Shown: positions 1 through 11,682, counted from the stretch's first letter. The stretch: DNA of 64,000 nucleotides from Calendula officinalis (GCA_963853835.1 OY970835.1:7679501-7743500), one strand, 5' to 3'. Made by a program: numbers and translations. The notes: generated by a model not told the origin, from the letters alone.

Positions 1-1541
1 ATTGTTCCACTATTATCACAGAATATTTCGATGGGTCTAGATATACTGGCAATAACTCTAAGATCCTCGATAAAATTCTTAAGCCACATGGCTTCCTTTC
101 CAGCATCATTGGCGGCAATGTACTCAGCCTCTGTAGTCGAATCTGCTATCGTATCTTGTTTCTGACTCTTCCAAGATATAGCTCCTCCATTTAGTGTGAA
201 TACAAATCCTGAGTGAGATTTGTAATCGTCTCTGTGGGTTTGGAAGCTTGCATCTGTGTAACCAGTTACACGCAATTCTTTCATTGAACCTCCAAAGACC
301 AAGAACATTTCTTTCATCCTTCTCAAATACTTGAGAATGTTCTTGACAGCCACCCAGTGGGGTTCACCAGGATTCTTTTGATATCTGCTCGTAAGACTTA
401 TCGAGTAAGCAATATCGGGCCTAGTACATAACATGGCATACATGATTGATCCAATTGCCGAAGCATATGGCACCAAACTCATCCTAGCTATTTCCTTGCT
501 AGATGTAGGACTCTGAGCTTTGCTCAGTGTAATGCCATGTGTCATTGGAATGAGACCTCTCTTGGAATCACTCATACTGAATCTCTTCAGTACTTTGTCA
601 ATGTATGTACTTTGACTAAGTCCAATAAGCCGCCTAGATCTATCTCTGTAGATCTTTATACCCAGTATAAACACGGCTTCTCCCAAGTCTTTCATTTGGA
701 AACATTTACCTAACCAGGATTTTACTCCTTGTAATGCTGGTATATCGTTTCCTATAAGCAGTATGTCATCAACATACAAGACTAGGAAGATTACTATGCT
801 CCCACTGAATTTTGTGTAGACACACGCCTCGAACTCACTCTTGACAAAACCAAATTCTTTGATTCTTTTGTCAAAGTGTAAGTCCCAACTTCTAGATGCT
901 TGCTTTAATCCATAAATGGATTTCAGCAATTTGCATACTTTATCAGGATTCTTTGGATCAGTAAAACCATCGGGTTGTATCATGAATACGTCCTCATTCA
1001 ACTCCCCGTTAAGGAAGGCGGTTTTAACATCCATTTGCCATATCTCATAGTCGTAATATGCTGGTATGACCATAAGAATTCTAATAGACTTAAACATAGC
1101 GACTGGCGAGTAGGTTTTAGAATAATCCACACCATGTGTTTGCGTGAAACCCTTCGCGACAAGTCGTGCTTTGTAAGTATGCACTTTCCCATCCATGTCA
1201 GTTTTCTTCTTGAAAACCCACTTGCATCCAACAGCACGTGACTGTGGTGGCAAGTCTGATAACACCCAGACTTGGTTGTCATACATGGATTGCATTTCTA
1301 CTTGCATAGCCTCGAGCCATCTTTCAGACTCTACGCCATCAGCAGCCTCGCTGTAGGTCAATGTTTCTAGTAGACTTCCATCATCTTCATCGATCATGAA
1401 TCCAAGATACCTATCTGGTTCTTGGCGTGGTCTACTGGACCTACGAGGGTTGCATGTTTCTTCTTCCTCAACCGGTGGTTCTGGTTGGGGATCAACAATT
1501 CTTTGTTGAACCACTGGTTCGACTGAAGTCGTAGGTGGATC
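1..1541 (-). pseudogene. Element A pol: reverse transcriptase and RNase H (partial)
   Basis: The minus-strand frame is open from base 1541 to the window start. It encodes the copia RT core: the conserved QMDVKTAFLNGELNED block near 975-1035, the catalytic YVDD motif at 765-776, and the SIYGLKQASRSW block. The RNase H domain follows, with TEAEYIAA near 120-140. An in-frame TAA at about 1541-1543 separates it from the integrase tail, so this is the back part of a polyprotein and not a separate gene. The stop codon of the polyprotein lies outside the window. The family assignment is certain; whether the single TAA is inactivating is inferred. Confidence 0.88.
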
Positions 1542-1567
1542 TTAATTCTCTTCAATTTCTTGAAGTT

Positions 1568-2462
1568 CTATTTCTTTTCTTGGAGTTTCTGTCCCGAGAA
1601 ACTTCTCCTCCAAGAACACACCTTTCCGACAACAAAAACTTTGTTGTCTTCCTGATGATAGAAATAGTATCCTAAGGTTTCCCTTCGATATCCAACGAAG
1701 ATGCACTTATCTGACTTGGGGTTTAGTTTGTCTGTGAAGTTACGTCTAACGTACGCCTCACAACCCAAAATCTTGAGAAAAGACAATTTTGGCTTTCTCC
1801 CCGTCTAGTGCTCGAACGGAGTCTTTTCTACTGACTTGGTCGGAACTCTATTCAGTGTGAATGCTGCAGTCTCGAGTGCATGTCCCCAAAATGATAGTGG
1901 TAGGGGAGCACGACACATCGTTGAATGTACCATGTCTAACAAGGTGCGATTTCTCCTTTCTGATACACCATTCATCTGAGGTGTATACAGAGGTGTGAGT
2001 TGTGAAACAATCCCACATTCTTTCAAATGATTGTCGAACTCTTGGCTCAAATATTCGCCTCCTCGGTCCGGACCGAAGTGACTTTATTTTCTTGCCCACT
2101 TGGTTTTCTACTTCCCTATGATATTCTTTGAACTTGTCAAAGCTCTCAGACTTTAGTCTCATAAGAAAGACATAACCATACCTACTGAAGTCGTCAGTAA
2201 AGGTAATGAAGTAGCGGTATCCACCTCTGGCTTCTGGAGTAAAGGGTCCACACACATCAGTGTGTATAATCCCTAACAACTCGCCTGCCCTTTCATTGAA
2301 ATGGTTGAAAGAGTCTTTTGTCATTTTGCCAGATAAACATGATTCGCATGTGGCATATGATTCCAAATCAAATGGTTCTAGAATTCCATCATCGTGGAGC
2401 TTCTTAATGCGAGTCTCGTTTATATGACCTAAAGGACAATGCCAAAGATAAGTTTGATTCAA
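1568..2462 (-). pseudogene. Element A integrase, frameshifted
   Basis: This stretch encodes GAG-pre-integrase and the integrase core in two frames. The first part (2462 to about 2060) has the zinc-binding segment (WHCPLGHINETRI, then CESCLSGK) and the first catalytic Asp in IIHTDVCGPF. The second (2050-1805) carries the third catalytic residue in the block TPQMNGVSERRNRTLLD. The frame changes near 2050-2065, where the second Asp motif should lie, so one small indel has hit the catalytic core. The tail (1786-1568) has the usual GCEAYVRR and CIFVGY motifs that follow the integrase core in copia elements. Confidence 0.85.
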
Positions 2463-3232
2463 GTTACTCTTGGATCTTTTACTATATGATAAATGTCTCG
2501 TTCTATGTTATTTAGATTTAACGTGTATAGACCATTATGAGAGTTAGCTTTAAAATATAAAATATCATCTTTTAAACATGAAATTGTTTTACCACAAAAC
2601 TCATAATAAAAACCACTGTCTATAAGTAAATCAAATGAAATAACATTTTTAATAAATCTAGGAACATAATAACAATCTTTAAGTTTCAAGACTCTTCCTG
2701 AAGGCAACTTGAGAAGATATGTTCCTATGGCTTCGGCTCCAACCTTGGAACCTTCGCCTACTCGTAGTTCAACATCCCCTCGTCCCAGCCTAATGTTCTT
2801 CTTAAGTCCCTGCAAGTGATTGCAAATGTGATGACCACATCCGGTATCTAATACCCAGGATTCACTAGAAGTAACGAGACAATCAATCATAAAGATACAT
2901 GAATCGCTGACAAAGTCAGCGTCCAACAGTCCCACATCGGACGTGTGCTCGCAAATATCCTTGCTGCCACAAGTTGGGCAACACAAATCAGCAAAGTCAT
3001 TCAACCAATTATCGAAATCATCCTGCTGAATCTCAGGGAGAGATTCTTCCTCTAGCCTTTGAACATCGCGTATACACAAGAGATTCTCGTGTAGACCTGC
3101 GACAGTCAAATCAAAATTCCCAACTAAACGTACTACCTTATCCTGATAGTATTGAGTGAGAGATCCAAACAAGAACAAGACTTGTTCTTGCTGGTTTGAT
3201 GCGCCAGTAACTAGGGTGAGACAATCTAGCAA
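2459..3232 (-). pseudogene. Element A gag tail, aspartic protease and pre-integrase
   Basis: A 257-codon minus-strand stretch. The front (residues 1-70) is the end of a copia gag (UBN2-like). The middle contains the retroviral-type aspartic protease active site WVLDTGCGHHIC at about residue 126, and the back is the GAG-pre-integrase lead-in ending near the integrase. No CCHC zinc knuckle is evident in the gag tail; a CCPTCGSKDICEH segment may be a decayed Cys/His motif. It overlaps the integrase frame by 4 bases at 2459-2462, which suggests a small frameshift at that junction. Position and motif order support the call. Confidence 0.82.
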
Positions 3233-3265
3233 CCTTCATATGTTAATAAGATGGTCACTCAATGG

Positions 3266-3730
3266 TTAATCATCCTTCATCTTTGACGAAAAGATTTCTT
3301 GCAAAACGAACTGCTTACTTTCTTCAGTACTATCTTTAAACATTTCCTCAAGATACTGGACAAACTCATAGCATGGTTTCTTACGTAGATTATCAGTAAG
3401 CTCTGATAATGAAGTAAGAATGAGAATCGACATAACTTGTGATTCATATACCAGATACTGATAATAAGCGTCAAGCTCATCATCCTGGGCATCTTGCCCT
3501 GGTTGGCCCTTGGGCACCTCGTCTATCACGTACAGTAGATTCTATGCTTTTAGGTAACTCCTAAAATGCACTTTCCAAACTTTGTAGTTCGGACCAGTAA
3601 GCTTCCATTTTCCAGTGATGAACTTTCGCGATTCGTTTGGTGAGTAAAATGGAATTTCTGACAGTACAGACATCTTTAAGAAAAACAACAAACGGTTAGT
3701 ATGATTAGATAAATAAATAACTTCTAACAT
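3266..3730 (-). pseudogene. Element A gag N-terminal region, broken
   Basis: Two short open stretches (3730-3542 and 3529-3266) encode the start of a copia gag. The first includes the block LTGPNYKVWKVHFRSYLKA, typical of the gag N-terminus, probably from the ATG near 3673. The second encodes a helical gag segment (LSELTDNLRKKP, YLEEMFKDS). They are separated by a stop or frameshift near 3530-3541. The nucleocapsid would follow in 3232-2459. The call rests on position (first ORF after the leader) and on the N-terminal motif. Confidence 0.7.
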
Positions 3731-4262
3731 TATTGCCTTTTAAGAATAATAGTTAGACTAGGATCCATATTTCACGCCCTCTAATGCAAGGTTTGGGCAC
3801 TTCCCATTAGAGCCACGCTATTTCTGGTAGGTATAGCCATACCGATCGCCTCTAAACTAGAAACGATTGCTAGATGTTCGGGATATCAAGTTGAACAACA
3901 AACTTGTACATGTTTTAATCCATCTAGTGCATTTTGGGCCGGGACTCCTGATTATCACCAAAATAGATCGTACCACCTAAGACATTGCGATGCCTTGCAC
4001 CGGGACTCCCGATTATCACAAGACCCTACGCACCCTAACAATGTGAATATCGTTGAACAAGTGAGGTGTTCCATTAGGTGGGTTGCACTCTGATCTAAGA
4101 TTTTCTAAAAAAGATTTTCCTTTGTTCGAAAAACGTAAGCCAGTTTTTAACCTTTTAAAATTACTTGGTTTTTATAAACTAATGGTTTATAAACTCCACT
4201 TTTAATTTTGTCTTTATAAAACTTGATTTATAAACAAAGTGTTTACTTTGCCATTATTAATT

Positions 4263-4454
4263 TAAAACTTGGTTTTCTAAACAAACTGTTTATAATCACC
4301 ATCTTTTTATTAAAACTTGGTTTTCTAAACAAACTGTTTATAATCACCATCTTTTTATTAAAACTTGGTTTTCTAAACAAACTGTTTATAATCACCATCT
4401 TTTTATTAAAACTTGGTTTTCTAAACAAACTGTTTATAATCACCATCTTTTTAT
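4263..4454. repeat. Four tandem copies of a 48-bp unit in the leader of element A
   Basis: Units start at 4263, 4311, 4359 and 4407, each beginning TAAAACTTGGTTTTC and ending in CATCTTTTTAT. A diverged partial copy precedes them (about 4215-4262). Because 48 is a multiple of three, the array is open in several frames, but the peptides are repeat artefacts. The array sits in the untranslated leader between primer-binding site and gag. Confidence 0.95.
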
Positions 4455-5179
4455 TTCAAATAAAGTAAATTAAAGAAATAAAATAAATACATGCAATTTC
4501 GAAAATTGCAATGTCATAACCCCAAAGACTTGGTTTTGTGTTTTGTTTATTTAAAAAAATAAAAATTTAATTATTTCCGAAAATTAATTTAAAAAATTCG
4601 GAACTTTGTAAAATAAACACAATTCACGACTTTTAGGTTATGTCATTCTAAATAAATAAATAGACTGATAATTATTAATTACCAAATTGATAATTATTAA
4701 ATTACCCATAAACTGATTTCTTATTTCCCCCTTAATTTTATAATTATCTTGATTTTAATAAATTATTAAAATCATTAAGTTTAATAATTTCATTATCTTC
4801 TATTATTAATTAAATTAAAAATTATATATAATCTAGTCAAGATCTATGTAAATCTATCCCTTTGATTTTATTCTTGATAGTTAATCAAAAAATCAAAGAT
4901 TTACATAGATTAACTTTAATAATTAAAAGAATATACATAAAATCTTGTAGATTCTTTATTCCGGATTTAGGTTACATAAAATCTTGTACCCTAAATACGA
5001 TAACTTGGTCACCAAGAAACCATCACCCAACCGAAACTTGGTGGGCTTGGTTTCGGTCGACCACTCGGTCGTCGAACCAAGCCTCAACCGAATCTCGGTT
5101 GGTTTGGTTTCGACTCCCGTTTTAATTTTTAATTAATTTATAATAATGATAATAAACCTTTTTGTTTTTATCTAAAAAT

Positions 5180-5532
5180 CATATTCAATCCAATTGCTCA
5201 TAAACTTGAACAATTTTCTTGGATCAAACTTTCTAGGGTTTTCTTACTAAATAAAAAGAAAAAAAAACTAATTCCTGTTATCTTGAAACCTATTTAATCC
5301 AATTGTTCATAAACTTGAACAATTTTCTTGGATCAAACTCACTAGGTTTCTTTCTAAGATAAAAAAAAAACTTAATAATAATATATATATATATATGTAC
5401 GAAAATTCGAAAAACAAGGGAGGGAAAAGGAAACCTAATTTCTTTTTATCTAAAACCCTATTCAATCTAATGTTCATTCAAAACGTGAAGAAAACATGTT
5501 TAGATTCGAATTTTCTAGGGTTCTTTTCTAGA
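5180..5532. repeat. Diverged direct repeats next to the primer-binding site of A
   Basis: Three imperfect copies of a roughly 65-bp segment start near 5181, 5291 and 5460. The first two share CATAAACTTGAACAATTTTC and then TTGGATCAAAC; each copy ends in a TAGGGTTTCTT- or TAGGTTTCTT-like block. They lie between the 48-bp array and the primer-binding site. Between them is a short (TA)n run near 5382-5396. Confidence 0.7.
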
Positions 5533-5573
5533 CGAAAAGAAACTCAACCGAATCTCATTGAGATTAGTAGATA

Positions 5574-5586
5574 GCTCTGATACCAC
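5574..5586 (-). promoter_or_regulatory. Primer-binding site of element A
   Basis: The plus strand reads GCTCTGATACCAC, so the minus strand reads GTGGTATCAGAGC, the standard site complementary to the 3' end of initiator Met-tRNA. It abuts the LTR end (5587), which fixes the element's orientation. Confidence 0.93.
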
Positions 5587-6341
5587 TGTAGGAAAACCTT
5601 GTAGGATTCACATGGCGGAACTTGAATCTCACATTCCGGATCACTACTAGTCAATGAGATCACAAGAAGAATAAGATGAAGAACATTACCGTTAGATTAC
5701 TAAAGAATGATCCACCTCTACTGCACCACCTGAACACGCTGCAAGACCGCGTTGTACCAACAAAGCAATACATGAACTCGTGTATGTGTGTGTGTCGTGC
5801 GAACACCAACCGAAAAACCCTATGGGGGTTTCCCTTGTTCGACGGATTCGAGAGAGAGGGAGGAAGTATTGGGGTTTTGAGTGTGTAATGTGATTAACCT
5901 AAAACCCTTTTCCCTTGGTCTTTATTTATAAGGAACTAAGTTACAATTTAGGTCCTTGGAGTTTAATTATGATTAATCTCATAATTAAACTTCCTCTTGT
6001 CACTTTAAACCCTTGGACTTTTTACTAGTTAATTAATTGTCTATTAATTAACTGTCCATTAAATATTTAACTTAATATTTAACCTTCCTCTTAAATAATA
6101 ATTAACTTATTATTATTTATTATCTTCTTTATAATTAAATTAAGTAGTTAATTATTCCACATAACTTACTTTATACGGTTGTCCATTATTGGGTGTGTAG
6201 TGGTGTGACCCTTTAGTGCCTTATAACATTGGACACGGTGACACGTGTACTTATCTGTGCACATAAATCCTTCAGTCGTCTACACAAAAGGCGGATTCAG
6301 TTCAAGGACATCGCGTCTACTGACTGCTAGGAGACTAACAC
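5587..6341 (-). repeat. 5' LTR of element A (755 bp)
   Basis: On the plus strand the LTR runs from TGTAGGAAAACC to GACTAACA; on the element's own strand it starts TGTTAGTC and ends CCTACA, with TG...CA termini. The left end abuts the primer-binding site. A TATA-like sequence on the minus strand lies near 5922-5931. The partner LTR is outside the window, so the right edge is set from the termini alone. Confidence 0.8.
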
Positions 6342-6346
6342 CTACC

Positions 6347-7148
6347 TATTATTTGCAATGTTGAACACTTATCGAAATTTTGTTGTGTTTTCGATCGATC
6401 TCCATTCATGTGGGGGATTGTTGGAAAAATTTTGGACACATATAATTATATATTTAAGTATATATAATTAATGGTTGGTATGTCCAAAATGGAGTGTGGT
6501 GAATGAGATATCGACTCTCAAAGTGGGGTGTATGGAACAAATAAATAAAACAAATGACCTAGTGGGAACTTGAACCTATTCACGCTCGTCTCCCGGGCTT
6601 CATGTGGTTCGGTTTTGCCACTCGGTTTTGCCACTCGGTTTAGTGGAATGTATTCAAATAATATTATTAATAATAATATTTATAATTTTAATGTTTGTCA
6701 TTAAAATTTATTTGAATTAGTTGTTTTGATCTTTGTAATGAATTGGTTTAATGAAAATAATGTATGTCATTAATCCACTTGACCATCTTCCATCCATCTT
6801 CCATTATAAATAGTGGGTTTGGTCATTTGGAAGAATACACACAAATTCATATACTTTCCTACTCACTTACAAGCATCACATATGCTCTCAATTGATAGTG
6901 TTCCTTAAACACAAGAACTTTCGATAAGTGTTCGAGCTTGGACCATATCCGGTAGTGTAAAACTTCTCGGTTATTTTACCCTGGGAAATAGACGACGAAT
7001 CTATTTTAAGGGGATCGTGAATTTCACGAGACTCAACCAAAACTTGTTTTCATCTTTGTTTCTACATATTCTTGTTTCAATCTTTATTTATTTGTCATTT
7101 CCCAATTGTATTGTATTTTAATTAATAAAATTGGTATTAGCTCCTACA
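6347..7148 (+). mobile_element. Remnant of copia element B: polypurine tract and 3' LTR
   Basis: A polypurine tract (TGTGGGGGAT, ending 6418) is followed by an LTR beginning TGTTGGAAAAAT at 6419. It probably ends ...CTCCTACA at 7148, about 730 bp. A TATA box (TATAAATAG) lies at 6805-6813. Only about 70 internal bases of B remain in the window because element A interrupts it at 6341/6342. The end at 7148 is inferred from the TGTTGGA/TCCTACA terminal pairing. Confidence 0.7.
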
Positions 7149-7262
7149 AATAACACGTGGTAATTGGCGCCATTTTATGGGCCCCACAACATTTGTAGGG
7201 ATTTATGCGGGTGACTCTCCCAAGGTCACTTTCGTCACATCACAAACCCCATTCTCACGATT

Positions 7263-8101
7263 AGGGTTTTTTCTCTTTTTTTTTTTAACAGCAAAACGAG
7301 TACCCAGCGAAGAGCTTCGATTATGCCATCACCCCGCCAAGAACCCCAAATAAATTAAAACGCGGCTAGCCGGAAGCTAGTAGAAAGTTTACAATGCAAT
7401 GAAATATAAAATTACAAAAATCAAGAGATATGACGATTAAGCATAGACATGAATTAAAAAACTCCAAACAACTCCATTTATGCATGCAAAAAATAGCAGC
7501 CCCCACTTCGTAAAAGGAAAACAGAGAGAACTCCAGTATTGCACCTACTACAAAAAACAAGCTTAACCACCACAATTTATAAATCATCCGGGTTTGAACA
7601 CCAAAGGTACCAATCCATGCTATTCCATTTTTTTGGAAGATCTATGTTTTAACTAAAAGAAGGATTGAGCTTGAGCTAAATCTATAAATCCCGGATGCCT
7701 CTCGATTGACTTTTTGAATATTATATCATTTCGAACCTTCCAAATTATCCATAAAACTGAGTAAAGAGCAGTCAAGAACTGACATTCCTTTAAACGAGTC
7801 ACCGAAATTTTTCTTTTCCAATCAAGAAGATGACTTAGACAGTTAAAGTGTTAAACCTACATATATCCACATTCCACCATTTGAAAAAATCGACCCATAC
7901 TTCCCTAATTACCCGGCAATTCCAAAATAGATGTTCTTCATCTTCAATTTCACTTTCACAAAAACAACATACCGCCGATTGAATAGTAACTCCCCTTTTC
8001 AAAAGGTTAAAAACAGTTGGCAGACGTCTGAAACAAAGTCTTCATAAAAAAATATTTTCCTCTAATTGTCTTAAAATCCCTTTTCAAAGGGTTTTTTCTC
8101 T
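7263..8101 (-). mobile_element. 5'-truncated LINE (non-LTR retrotransposon), C-terminal end of ORF2
   Basis: The minus strand encodes the zf-RVT domain found at the C-terminus of plant LINE reverse transcriptases: a segment starting RLPTVFNLLKRG, then CCFCESEIEDEEHLFWNC (about 8015-7905), then VLWIIWKVRNDIIF (about 7770-7720), in decayed frames. A T-run at 7277-7286 is the poly(A) tail in reverse. The insertion is flanked by a perfect 14-bp target duplication, AGGGTTTTTTCTCT, at 7263-7276 and 8088-8101. The 5' junction (8061-8087) carries an extra copy of the target-flanking sequence TCTAATTGTCTTAAAATCCC, also found at 8099-8118. The element lies in what was probably the upstream region of the GATA gene that follows. 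Confidence 0.88.
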
Positions 8102-8347
8102 AATTGTCTTAAAATCCCAGCCGTCCGATCATCATCATCATCATATTTTCCTCACACCATACCATAAACCCCTACTCCTGCCCCTGTACTATTTAACTCT
8201 TTACGGCACTCTGTCACTGTCGGTTCTTTCGTGTGGTTGCGCCACCACTCATCTCCGCCGTCATTCTAATAATATTCTCATTATTATTCACTTGTTTACC
8301 TCCGATTCTGATTTCATTCTCGACTTCAGTTACTGATTCTGATTTTG

Positions 8348-8810
8348 ATGGTGAACGAGAATAACAATCAGACAACAAGAGGAATGGTGATTTACTAATT
8401 TTCACACCTTGGTCATTTATGTAAGCCTTTTTTGGGTGTTTTCGTTGCTCGAAATTAGCTTTCTGATTTTTTGTGCGCTAATTTCTCAGGAATCAGCGAG
8501 CTGTGCAGGGACGATCAGTACGAATGGAAAGATTTGCGTCTCTAAAACTCCGTTGTGGAGAAGCGGTCCCACTGGTCCTAAGGTTTGTTCAGTTACCTGA
8601 TTATTCAAACGATTTCATCTTCGCGCGATGTGAAGTTTCGTTGATTCAACCTACGATTTCGATTTTGTTCGATTTGAAGTTTTTTTAATTTAATTATACA
8701 ATTTCATGCTCATTTTTTTCTGATGTTTTCTGATTTGACGATTCCTTGATTCAATCTCACGATTTCATAACAGATCTAATTTTTGTGTTGAATTTTATAA
8801 TTTTAAATTA
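8348..8810 (+). pseudogene. GATA zinc-finger gene copy 1: front half, no second exon
   Basis: An exon at 8490-8582 (after acceptor ATTTCTCAG) encodes the first half of a plant GATA finger, ending in SKTPLWRSGPTGPK and a GT donor. About 230 bp of the following intron is present, then sequence breaks into LTR F. A 12-bp deletion relative to copy 2 (52 kb) removes the residues D-C-K-T, so the second zinc-binding Cys is lost (KICVSKT instead of ICVDCKTSKT). A possible start exon is ATG 8348 to 8386, spliced in phase to 8490; that part is inference. The exon with the second zinc-binding pair (CNAC) is absent here. Class B GATA factors are nuclear DNA-binding regulators; this copy cannot make a normal finger. 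Confidence 0.8.
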
Positions 8811-10756
8811 TAAAATTACTAGGCCCTGACTGAGGGTGTTACACTTACTCCTTTTGTCACATACGCCACGGATCATTCCGAAGCAAACTCCCCCGATGTG
8901 GGTTATCATCACAAGATCACACGGTAATTGGGGTTCTCCCAAACTTACCAAGATCTCCAAATCCCCTGTCTCGCGGGTTATCGTAATCCCCCTTTTTATA
9001 GGGTTATCATAGTCCCCCTATTGTCGGGTTATCGTTCACATAGATATACTACCATTGCGCAGGGAGGTACCGCCCCAAGTAGTAATCTCAACTCCCCCAC
9101 ATATGGGTTATCGTTATCTGGGTACTTTTGTTACACACAGTGAACATCAAATACGGGCCTATGCCCCACCAATTCATAATCAAACACAAATTAGAATACA
9201 TCTATTCTAATTATCCTATCATTCTCTTTTCTTATTCAATTTCAATATTGACTTTACCAAGTCCTTTATTAAATAAAACATATTTATCATTTATCAACAT
9301 CATATTACTTTAACTTCTCTTTTGACTAGAATACGAATCTAGTCACTTTATACTTATTCTCCTAGCAATTCAATCACTACTTTTATTAGTATAATATACT
9401 AATCAACACTTGATACTTGAAAATCATTGTCATTAGCTTTATTAATACATATTATTAATAAACCAAATATCTTTCTTTCAAATTCATACTCTTAATCATA
9501 CATCATATTAATAAATGATTATTAATCACTTTTTCATTATCAAAATCTCTTTCAAATCATTATCATTAGACATACTTAGATAGTCTAATATTGGTATTTT
9601 CATATCTTTTCAATCATACCTTTATTAAAACATTTAATTAATAAAGACTCATAAAACATTGTAGTTTTCAAAATCATTTGCTATGTACTCAGTAAAAGTC
9701 TCATGTACTCACCTTAGCGATAGCTAAATCCATATCGTGTTTATCAACACGAATCCTTGCTTTCCGCCTTTGGAATATCTCCAACTTTTAGGTCCTTGCA
9801 ACCTATCAACATAATCATCACATTTCTAGTTATCATCCATAACTAGACAACACATAATTTCTATTATCATCTTTAACCACCAAGTTCATCCAACTTGGTG
9901 GAAATCCCAAAATCTTAGTTCCAAGGTTTCACCAATGAAACCTAAACCCAACCACAACCCAAGGTCGACATCATTAGTCTCCAATATTAGTCTCATAACA
10001 CTAATTAGTCACCAACACCATTTTCCCCAAATTTTGGTGACATTCAAAACCCTAGGTTTAAGCAATCTTAAGATTCTTACCAATCTTAAGCCTACACTTG
10101 TTTCCTATTTTAAAATACCATCTATTAAGTGTATACAACCTTTATTTAACCATTAATCAAAAATCCAAGAACTAGGGTTTCATACCCAAGCTTCCAAACC
10201 CATAGATCTAAAGTTACAACTACAAAGAAGCGAAGATTTACCTTAATCTTCAACAATGAAAGCAAAATCACTTGATTTGGACCTCAAAATCGGTTCCAAA
10301 CGACCTTTTCCACTCAAAATATGTATAAGAACTTAGAGAGAGTTCTAAGGTTGAAAAATGAGCATAGATGGCTGAAATCCCGATTTTATTCTGTTTGAGC
10401 AAAGTTCGCGCCGTGAACTTTTAGTTCGAGGCGTGAACTTTGGCCTGCAGTTTTTGTTGCCCTTTTCGACACGGTTTCGTCCGTAACTTTCTCATACGAT
10501 GTCCAAATGACACAAAACCAATTCTCACTTCTTTTAAATGATTTATCCTTATTTATAGTAATTTTTCCATAATTTTATTCGATAAAAATTTCGGGTCGTT
10601 ACATTTCCATCCAAATCTCGACCCATACTTGGTTACACCAAGTCCCAAACATTCAAACACTCGATAAAACACAATGGAGACTCGATTAAATATTTTACCA
10701 CTTTTATTCCTCAATATTCCCATTTAATTCATTAACCGAAATTTCCGGTCGTTACA
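8811..10756 (-). mobile_element. Truncated LTR F, gypsy-like family shared with LTR G
   Basis: The right end reads ...CCGGTCGTTACA (10756), the inverted start of a TGTAACGACC-type LTR of Ty3/gypsy elements. The left part shares the block ACTCCCCCGATRTGGGTTAT and the line of GGGTTATC repeats with LTR G at 63.3-63.5 kb, but some 350 bp present at G's left end are missing, so F is cut where it meets the GATA intron. No 5-bp duplication is seen around it. A second TCGTTACA terminus at about 10595-10602 hints at a small internal duplication or nested LTR. No coding capacity is visible. Confidence 0.65.
8885..9120. repeat. CCCC...GGGTTATC short-repeat module in LTR F
   Basis: Five spaced copies of a CTCCCC-n-GGGTTATC motif occur here, interrupted by GCGCAGGGAGGTACCGCCCC. 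The same layout is found at 63308-63500 in LTR G. Each motif can pair with itself as a small hairpin (CCC/GGG). Confidence 0.75.
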
Positions 10757-10758
10757 CT

Positions 10759-11043
10759 TTGGATGTTTTGTTGAAACACTTCCTTATTGAGAAGGGGAAT
10801 CTCATAAAAGATCAAAAGAGTAAAGTCAGATTGAGTGTGTACCACGTGTTAGGTGGGGGCTCGGATATTGCTTATGTAAAAGGAATTGCAAATGTTGTTG
10901 CAAATCTAACCCACTTAGGTGCAAGTATGGGTCATGTAGGAGTTAATATGACTACCTCAATTACTCGGGTGATAGAGGCCCGAGACTGGTTTGTGGATTC
11001 TGGAGCAAACATCCATGTATGTGGAAAACGTGATAGTTTCTAA
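10759..11043 (+). pseudogene. Element K gag end and aspartic protease
   Basis: A 94-codon open stretch. Residues around 77-90 read DWFVDSGANIHVCG, the copia protease active site (D-S-G), preceded by a linker. The stop TAA falls immediately after the active-site region (RDSF, then stop). The next 640 bp (11044-11682), where the rest of protease and GAG-pre-integrase should lie, are too degraded to read in one frame. Confidence 0.8.
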
Positions 11044-11682
11044 ATTCATAGTACAGTTCGAGAAGGAACTGTGGTGACATGTGTTGATGGCCATATAGTA
11101 CATGTTCATGGCATTGGCACAGTGGTTCTAACATTCCGAAATGGAATTATGGTTACCTTCGAGAGGTCGTACATGTTCTTTGAATCTCCAAGGGACTTAT
11201 ATCGGAGAACAAATATGACAAAAATAGTTACAAGCTAGTTATAATAAAAAAAAAATAGTCATATTGTGTTCTCCAAAGATGGGTTATTGTTGATCACACC
11301 ATCAACACGGGTGGGATATTTATGCTTGATCTATGTGGTGATGGATAAGATAATGTTGTATCTACATCCAATGACTATGTGTTAAATGTTGATCTTTGTA
11401 ATCGTGAGAATATGATATTGTTAGCGTTAGTGACAATATTGCTAGTGATGATGTAACTAAGTTCCGAATTAATGAAATAGTTTTTCAAATTATATTGTGT
11501 GTTCAATTTCTTTGTGCCATAAAAGGTTAGCTCACACTAACATTAAAAAATATTGAAAAGACACAATCTAAAGTATTGATAAAAGTAAATAATAAAGATT
11601 TTGACAAATGTGAAACTTGTGTAAAATCAAAGTTTAAAAAGAAACTTTTTCAAGTGTCAAAAGAATTACATCATTACTAGAA

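Larger units (their letters stand above)
1..6341 (-). mobile_element. Ty1/copia retrotransposon A (3' end beyond window)
   Basis: This is a copia-order element read on the minus strand. From right to left it has a 5' LTR (5587-6341), a Met-tRNA primer-binding site, a 1.85-kb leader, gag, protease, integrase, reverse transcriptase and RNase H. That order (integrase before RT) defines Ty1/copia. The 3' LTR lies beyond base 1. The right edge is followed by CCTAC, the probable target duplication, which cannot be checked because the other end is missing. A landed inside element B, just upstream of its polypurine tract. Coding is mostly preserved but broken by at least one frameshift in integrase and one stop before RT, so A is not autonomous as it stands. 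Confidence 0.9.

Noticed and set aside
4223..4468. Repetitive ORFs on both strands
   Set aside because: They arise from the 48-bp tandem repeat, whose length is a multiple of three.
8214..8405. Minus-strand 63-codon ORF near GATA copy 1
   Set aside because: Opposite strand to the GATA exons, no domain, overlaps the presumed leader and first exon.
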